Source: Hemileia vastatrix (taxonomy: Eukaryota; Basidiomycota; Pucciniomycetes; Pucciniales; Zaghouaniaceae). From it: a stretch of 64,000 nucleotides of DNA. How positions within the stretch are numbered: the first letter of the stretch is position 1; each line of letters begins with the position of its first letter. The translations under genes were made by a program, and so were the position numbers. Shown piece by piece: positions 57,187-64,000 of this stretch. Location: positions 19,605,001 through 19,669,000 of the forward strand of contig JASXTE010000015.1 of assembly GCA_030280995.1 (NCBI GenBank), given 5' to 3'. The notes below the pieces were generated by a model. The model was given only the letters and a program-made list of their open reading frames with translations, was not told where the DNA came from and searched no databases.

Positions 57187-60100
57187 CTAAGAAACCATCT
57201 TCTCCACCTCAAATTCCTCTTCATTTCCCACCTGGATTGGCACTGGTGACTCTTCTGGGAATCCTGGAATTTTATCTTCTTTGTGCTCTTTGAGAAATGA
57301 AATGTTGAAAACTGGATTTACTTGCCTTATTGAGATTGGTAGCTCCAGCTTGTAAGCTGAGTTGGATACTTTGCATATGACTTTGAATGGCCCCACTTTC
57401 TTGTGATCTAATTTAGTGCTGGGATGCAATGTGGAAAGTAACAGTGAGCTTAGTAAAACCTTGTCACATACCTGTAGAACGCAATGCTGTGTCTTTCCTA
57501 CATCATGATGATGCTTCATTGCTTGCTGGGATAGCTTGAGTGCTGCCTCTAGTTCTTGAGGTATACTCAGTATTTTCTGAATCCTCTCTTCAGATTCTGG
57601 GAATTTTAACATGGATGGGGTACCAGTTGAGAACTTTGTGTGATATCTAAAGTTAGCATAGAATGGTGACATGCCTGTTTCAGAATGTGTCCAGTTATTG
57701 TATGAGAATTTAGAAAGTGGTAATAGCTTTACTCAATCATCTTGCTGATAGTTAATGAAGTGGCACAGGTATTGCTCAATTTCCCTTTTCACTATCTCAG
57801 ATTTCACATTGGTTTTTGGATGCCATGCTGTTTATAAAATGGTCTTAATGTTCAGCTGTTCATACATTGCTTTTAAAAACTTAGAGTTAATAGTACTTCC
57901 CTTATCTGATGCTATACTGTCAGGAAATACATGCTATTTCCACATGTGTGCCACCAATAATTCTGCAATACTGTCAGCCTGAATATCCCTAGGATGAGTA
58001 AAAAGTACTTATAAGTTATTTTAAACACATGGACTATACATGGGAGCAATAAATTAGAGTACACAAACAGTATACATAAGTAAATTTATGATAAAATACA
58101 AAATATGCCATTATAACACCTTATATACATGCATATATCCACCTTTTATAAGTCTTATGTACTTAATATTAAGTTTTAATATGTTAGAGTAATCTTAAGA
58201 ACCTTAAATATAAGGCTACATAAATTTTAAGTAGACTTAAAGCTGTTGTTTTCATTGTTTTATGTGAAAAACAAGAAATGCAAATTAAATCACTTAAAAG
58301 TTGACTATATGCGCTATAAATTTAATAATATTAAAAATGCAATTTGACAGATCAATTTCTCTTAATTAGAGCTATTGATTTGGCTACTCAAATGCATAAA
58401 AATAAAACTTTTCAAATTTAGTGTTTTTTTTGCCAGAAATGGCTTCTGTGTACTGGCCACATACTGCCTGCATTTTTACCGTGTGAATAGCTTCATTTTT
58501 AGCAAATTTAGATTTTTCACACTATAATTACCCCACATTCTATTCCCACTGTGGGGAAACACACTAAAATAAGCAACAGGTGCTAATTTAGTGTCCTAGC
58601 TTAATTACAAATGCATTGACCCTTATTATATGCACTAATTCAATTAATAATCTCAAGCTTGGCACTTTAATTCAGTACCACACTTAAATTTTCATAAATT
58701 AGTCAAGGATTTACCCATGCAAGTGCCTTCCAAGGAATTAATGTAGGTACCCCACATCTCATGCCCTTTTGTGGTTTTTAAGTGGTTTCTCAGTCAATTA
58801 AGGTTATTTTCAAATGGGTATTTCACGTATTATAATGTCATGATTAGCCCCATCATTTCTACTTTTAATCTACCTTAATATGGAGTAATAATTAGCCATA
58901 ATGTTCCCTTTTAGTCTTTTATTTTAAATGTATTAAATGCATATACTCTCTTTTTTGCTTATTCTTTATTTTTGATGGATTACCCATATTACTGCAGGAT
59001 TTTGGCAGGTGATATCATTATAATTATGTTATTGGTCACTCTTTATGTTATTGAACATATCTATTAGTTGGAATGAGGCCTCATTAATCATGTATAGTGC
59101 TGTTAAATCAAGGGGTTCATTGGGGAAGGTATTGTGTATAAAAGGAGTGGGGTTTTTGGTCTTGTTTTCTACATTCTTTATCATTACAATTCAAATATAT
59201 AACAAATAAAATTACAATACATATCAGTATCACTTATAAAGTCTTTGAACAGTATCTGAATTATCAAATCTATTTTTCTACCAACTATAAGATTGTAAGC
59301 CAGATATATAATTAGTGAGGTTTAAATTACTGAGACCCTTATATTGAGTTACATTTTAATAATTATTGGATTTGTAATACAGTATTCATATAGGTCCATT
59401 AAAAATTTCTAGAAAGCTGACCATTCAATCTATTTCACGTCTCTGTACTTGATCAAATCTAGACAAATACCCTCTGATGTGACTTTTGTAGTGGTGGTGA
59501 CAAAGTGTGCCATCTTGGTGTAATGGTCAACTACTGTGAGGATTGCATTCATCCCTTGTGACTTGGGTAATTCCACTAAAGCATTGTAGGAGAGCTCCTT
59601 CCATTTTTACTTGACAATGTTTAGTGGGGTCAATGGTGTTGCTGTTGAGCTGAACTTGGTTCTCTGGCAAGAATAACATGCCAATACATAGCACTGGATG
59701 TACACCTTCATGGACTTCCAGTAAAAGTTGTGATTTACCAGCTCCACAGTATTCAGTGGACCTGGGTTTCTGCCATTGGGGAATCACACCATGACTTGAC
59801 CACCTGCCTTTTGAGATCTTCATTATTTGGCACCACTATCCTTTCATTCCAATATAGCACTTCCCCTTCTAGGTAATACTCCACCAATCCTTTCCTTACC
59901 AATACCTCTTTTGATAACAGCGCCTTCACCAACTCCTTCACTCCCTCATTCTTTTTCTGTCCCCTCCTTACCCATTCTATCAAATACTCATCTGCCATTT
60001 TCATCTCATCTAGGACTACCACCTCTTCAAGGTCCCCCTTCAATAACATTACACCAACAGTATGTAGCTGATCTGGTGCTGGGAAAAAGTCAGGATGTTT

Positions 60101-63050
60101 TGATAGCACATCTGGTTTTCCACTTTTCTTCCCTGGTCAGAATGTAAAAACATAATTAATACTGCTTAGCAGTTCTTCCCAGCATGCTTGTTAGAAAGTC
60201 AACTTTTTAGTGGCCAGGAAGGTTTTCAAGTTTTTATGATCTGTGTAAATAATAACTTTTAGTGGGTAAGCCCCTCCTTCCAAGTAGTGGAGCCTGGTTT
60301 GCACAGCTTCTACTAGTGCCAATAACTCTTTATTGTATATTTCATAGTTTATTTCAGCACCTAGAAGCATTTGTGAAAAATATGCTACTGGGTGCAAGAA
60401 ATTTTCAACATTGTATTGGGATAATACTGCACCTAGTGCAAAATCTGAGAAGTTGCATTCCAGGAAAAATGGCTTTAATAATTCAGGGATTCCAAGAGTA
60501 GGGGCTGTCACAAATTGTCTTTTCAGGTAGCCAAACACATCTTTTTGGCTACTTTTCCAGGAAAATTTGGCTTCCTTTTTTGTCAAGTCATGCAATGGCC
60601 AGAAAAAATGGGAGCAATTTTCAATATAATGGTGGTAAAAATTTTCAAAGCCCAGAAATGACTGAAGCTCCTTTACTGATTCTGGTATTGGCCTTTCTGT
60701 TACTGACTTTACTTTCTCCTTATCCATTTTAACCCTATTATTTGTGATGATCATACCCAGGTAGGGGATTTCACTCACTGAGAAGACACATTTCTCTGGT
60801 TTAAATTATACTTAGGATTTTTTAAAATGCTTCAAAGAGTCCTTTACATGTATCTGGTAATCCTCCATTGATTTGGAGTAAATAAAGATGTTGCATAGAT
60901 ACACTTCCACATCTATCTCTATTCGATCTCTGAATATGCTGTTTGTGTAGCGTTTAAAAGTGGCAGGCACATTACACAGACCAAATGGCATTACCAACCA
61001 TTCAAAATGACCAACTTTAGTGCAGTATGACAGTTTATGTTTTTATCCTTCTTTCACACGTATGTTGTGGTAACCTGCGTTGAGATCTAGGGATGTAAAA
61101 ATTTCTGCACCATGAAGACTTTCAATAAACTCACTAGTCAGCTTAAGGGGGTATCTGTTCTTAACTATTAGTGCATTTAATATTCTGAAATACATAAATG
61201 TTCTCAGTGACCCAGCATTTCTACCTGAAAAGATTACGGGGGCTTCCCAGGGAGATTTTGATTCTCTGATGAAACTATTCTTCAAATTTTCATCAATCAT
61301 ATCTTTTAGTGCTGTTGATTCCAAGATCAAAAATAGGATTATGTGACAAAATTGAGGAGTGGTGCCTGGTATCAGGTCAATGGCAAAGTTTTATGGTTGT
61401 TGGGGTGGTAGGGTTTTGACTTCTCCATCTTTGAACAGTGGTTAAAATTCCCAATAGGCTTTAGAAGCAATTTCCTTGAGGATTCTTGTTGGTTTTGAGG
61501 ACTGGACCTTGGTTGAAATCTTGGCGGATATATTCCATGCTTTTGCATCACATTTCAGTTCCTCCTCTTCCCCCAGCCCCCCCACCAAGTCCTGTAACTT
61601 ATCATCAAGAAAAAGTGTCAGTTCTTGTGGCAAGTCTACTGATGATAATAAAACACCAGGAGACTTGCTGGGGGGGCCAGGGGGAAAACTATCTCTTTTC
61701 ACCATCCACCTTTCCAACTTCTGATTTCCCTTTCCTTTGTTGTGCCTTCTCCTCCTTTTGGCACCTTTCATCTCTTCCTTGGCCCTCTCTGGTGCTTTCC
61801 ATTGGTGACTAACCCCCAGCCTGCTTCTTGGAATCAAGAGGAAGAATCATTTCTGGGGTTAATTCAACTGATGAAAACAAAACATAAGAAGAATCTCTGG
61901 GATAGGCCCCTGACCCCTGAAGGGGCCAGGGGGCCAATACTTTATTGCCAGGAACCCCTTTCCTCCCCATATGAACCTTCTTTTCCTCCCAATCAATTTG
62001 TGGGTTATATTGGTCCAGCCAATTCATACTGGTACTTCAAGTTTGTTGCATATGCCTTGTACTGAGACTCCCTTCCATCACACCAGAATCTTTAAAAAGC
62101 CTTCTCTCTTACTTCTCCTCCCCCACCTCTGGATCTATCAAACATAATTAGATGCCTAGGATGGTCCAATTTTTCATTTCTCATTTTATTCCTCTTTAAA
62201 ATTTTTTTGGAAATAAAACAGTCTATGACCCCACAATCCAGAAGAGCTTGTATTTTTGCTGTGGCATCAAGGGCTATTAAAGGCAAGCTTAGTATAATAC
62301 AATTATCAATCACTTCAATTGGCTTACATGCTGATAACTCCGCTACTAAATCTACCTCATTGTTACCCTCTAATCTGCTCAAGGAAGACACAAACTTCAC
62401 TCCCAAGCACTGTCTTTTACTTGCACCTTCCCTGCGCTGTCTTCCACTTCATTAACCCTAAATTTTCATCTGCACTCCCATTCCAGGTGACCACTACTCC
62501 CACATTGGAGGCACAGCCCTTTTCTCATACGCCTCTGGTATTCTTCATCAGATAACATCCTTTTCCCACTAGAACCACATGCATTTACTGCATCAATATA
62601 CATAGCATTTTAATCCCAAGTGCCAGACCAACTTGCATAGTTGCACCAGTAGCAAGCGCCACTCACCCCATCCATGTGCTGGTGCATGAACTTGTTATCA
62701 ATTTGGATGACCAGCTCCATAAGTTCCTGGAGCAAGGTGGGATGCGGATGGCTGATTAAGGCATTCCTAATTTTTTGTGAGAGCCCATTTCTGAAGTGAA
62801 ACATGAGTGCTACTTCCCCCCATGTTGTAACATAGCTAGCATGGCCCTGGAAATCTGACACATACTCAGAAAAAGAGTGTCTTTTGTCTAACTTATTGAG
62901 CACATGCTCCAAAGTTGTGGTCACATCAGGTTCACCAAAGTCTAATTCAAATGCTGCCATAGATTGACAAAAGATTGTTTCTGACTTTCCATTTCCAAGG
63001 AGTTCCTTTGTATATGGCCTTGCCCAGCGTGCTTCCTCATCCATGAGGTA
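57187..63050 (-). pseudogene. Gypsy-3 Gag-Pol pseudogene
   Basis: On the minus strand, from right to left: gag (62,610-63,044, RWARPYTKELLG, FSEYVSDFQGHA); an aspartic protease with the active site altered to LLDCGVIDC (62,092-62,406); reverse transcriptase (60,812-61,330, SLDLNAGYHNI; the expected D-D pair reads YLCNIF, so the catalytic Asp residues are lost); RNase H (60,191-60,778, with IIYTDHKNL); a broken H2C2 and integrase core (59,470-60,109 and 57,673-57,966); and the integrase C-terminus with SPFYANFRYH and GPFKVICKV (57,187-57,672). Stops and frameshifts are frequent. The integrase is interrupted by the solo LTR at 57,972. It is unrelated in detail to elements 1 and 2 and lacks a recognisable chromodomain. 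Confidence 0.88.
57972..59465. repeat. Solo LTR (family B, 1,494 bp) in the gypsy-3 integrase
   Basis: It runs TGTCAGCCTG to AATCTAGACA with a perfect 5-bp target duplication AATAC (57,967-57,971 and 59,466-59,470). Removing it rejoins the integrase frame TSEGI-AELL. It is the same LTR as 2,715-4,206. No internal sequence of this element type occurs in the window. Confidence 0.9.
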
Positions 63051-63430
63051 GGAGATTTAAAATCCAATTTTTGATTGCTCATCTGGGAACCGGTGACTAT
63101 GGAGCAAGACATAAAGTTTTACCTGTGATGAGTAATGATCTGCACAGGGCCTCGTTTCCCCTCAAAGATTTATGGGACTGAAACCTTTGGGACTTTTACA
63201 GGTGGTGCTGTTGTGGTGGGCAGTGCCTGTTCTTTTGATTCAGAAGCATCTAATTATGCCTCAGTGGAGCCTTGATATGAGAGCCTTTCTTCTGCTAGAC
63301 ATTCCATGATTCTGGTCTTCTGTTCCTGCAGGTGTGCCATCTTCTCCTGAATTTCAGGAAGGATTTCTGCATCAGGTTGGCATGAGGGTTTCATTTTTTT
63401 TAGTAGTGCTCCAATTAAGATCAGAAAAAA

Positions 63431-63745
63431 TGTTAAAACCTAAGAAGGCAGACTACTACTAGCGCTTAAACTAGCCTTTTAATGGGACTGAATATGCTGG
63501 TACAGCAGTGAGACTAACTAGACTGACTATGTTGAGTTTTCTAACAGGGAGGGAAAACAGGACTGACTATTCTTAGTTAGAAGTGAGACTAGAGAGTACT
63601 GGATTACTATATAAGTTTTTCAATGAGGAGTGCTCCACAGCACTTGCCCCATATAACCCCCTTATGCGATACCTCCTCTTCCACCTCTCAAAATGCATAG
63701 CCCCCATAGTGCTTCTCCTCCTAACCTCTCAAAAATGTCCTAACA
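63431..63745 (-). repeat. Gypsy-3 5' LTR
   Basis: This 315-bp repeat is the partner of 56,770-57,048, with an extra ~35 bases in its left third. Confidence 0.8.
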
Positions 63746-64000
63746 CTATGGTTTATTTAATAGAACTGAGAATTCCGTCAGATAAGTTGAGCTGAGGAGT
63801 GGAAGCACAAGGAAGAAAATTGGTACTCATTTAATTTCCTCACATTTTTACAGGGAGATCTGAAATTTTTGATACAAAATTAAATAAAGAAAAACCTGAA
63901 AATCTTGTAGGTTTCTTATTTTTAAGTGAAAACAGTATTTACTTAGTGATTTATGCAATATTTTAACTATAATACCCTGTGGTGCAGTGTCAGTGTCTAA

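Larger units (their letters stand above)
56770..63745 (-). mobile_element. Ty3/gypsy element 3, strongly decayed
   Basis: LTRs lie at 56,770-57,048 and 63,431-63,745 (TGTTAARACC...TCCTAACA). They bracket a minus-strand gag-PR-RT-RH-IN remnant of a second gypsy lineage. A purine tract (GCAGGGGGTAA on the coding strand) precedes the 3' LTR. The outer flanks ATACA and CTATG do not match. The LTRs differ by indels, so the insertion is old. A 1.49-kb solo LTR splits the integrase. Confidence 0.85.

Overview
The window is AT-rich, intron-bearing eukaryotic DNA made almost entirely of transposable elements nested in one another, plus one clear host-type gene. It most likely comes from a basidiomycete fungus, and a rust (Pucciniales) fits best. 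The reasons are an Argonaute gene cut into 24 short exons, chromodomain-bearing Ty3/gypsy elements, and a decayed Tet-like 2OG-Fe(II) oxygenase of the kind that is expanded in rusts. The species assignment is inference.

Left part (1-12,959). A broken cysteine-rich ORF is followed by an LTR that carries a second LTR of its own family. Next comes a decayed Ty3/gypsy gag split by a 1.49-kb solo LTR. The 5' LTR of that gypsy element is itself split by a decayed Ty1/copia element (7,634-11,489).

Middle (12,960-21,698). An 8.2-kb PIF/Harbinger-like DNA transposon (13,213-21,436) has matching terminal inverted repeats. It carries a DDE transposase pseudogene, a Tet-like oxygenase pseudogene, a long pyrimidine/purine hairpin, a tandem array, and a Myb-like companion gene on the other strand. 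A solo gypsy LTR sits at the stop codon of the Myb-like gene. The whole transposon lies exactly between two direct copies of a ~255-bp sequence.

Gene (22,359-26,899, minus strand). This is an apparently intact Argonaute of about 887 residues with the full D-E-D-H slicer set. About 1.4 kb upstream of its start lies a full-length, apparently autonomous Ty1/copia element (28,291-33,906). Its two LTRs are identical, so it inserted recently.

Right part (33,907-64,000). A 5'-truncated LINE has a poly(A) tail and a 12-bp target duplication. A nearly intact Ty3/gypsy chromovirus (36,596-45,734, one internal stop) sits inside an older LTR. A second, decayed gypsy element follows (46,479-55,101), then an LTR remnant holding a 199-bp MITE whose ends match the Harbinger element. 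Last is a third, strongly decayed gypsy lineage (56,770-63,745), interrupted by another copy of the 1.49-kb solo LTR.

The arrangement is one of host RNA silencing (Argonaute) and its targets side by side. Two observations stand out. The Harbinger-type element appears to carry a DNA/RNA-base-oxygenase relative as cargo. The three related gypsy elements share a conserved ORF in another frame that ends in an overlapping ATGGTAA stop/start, which suggests an extra protein and re-initiation of translation.
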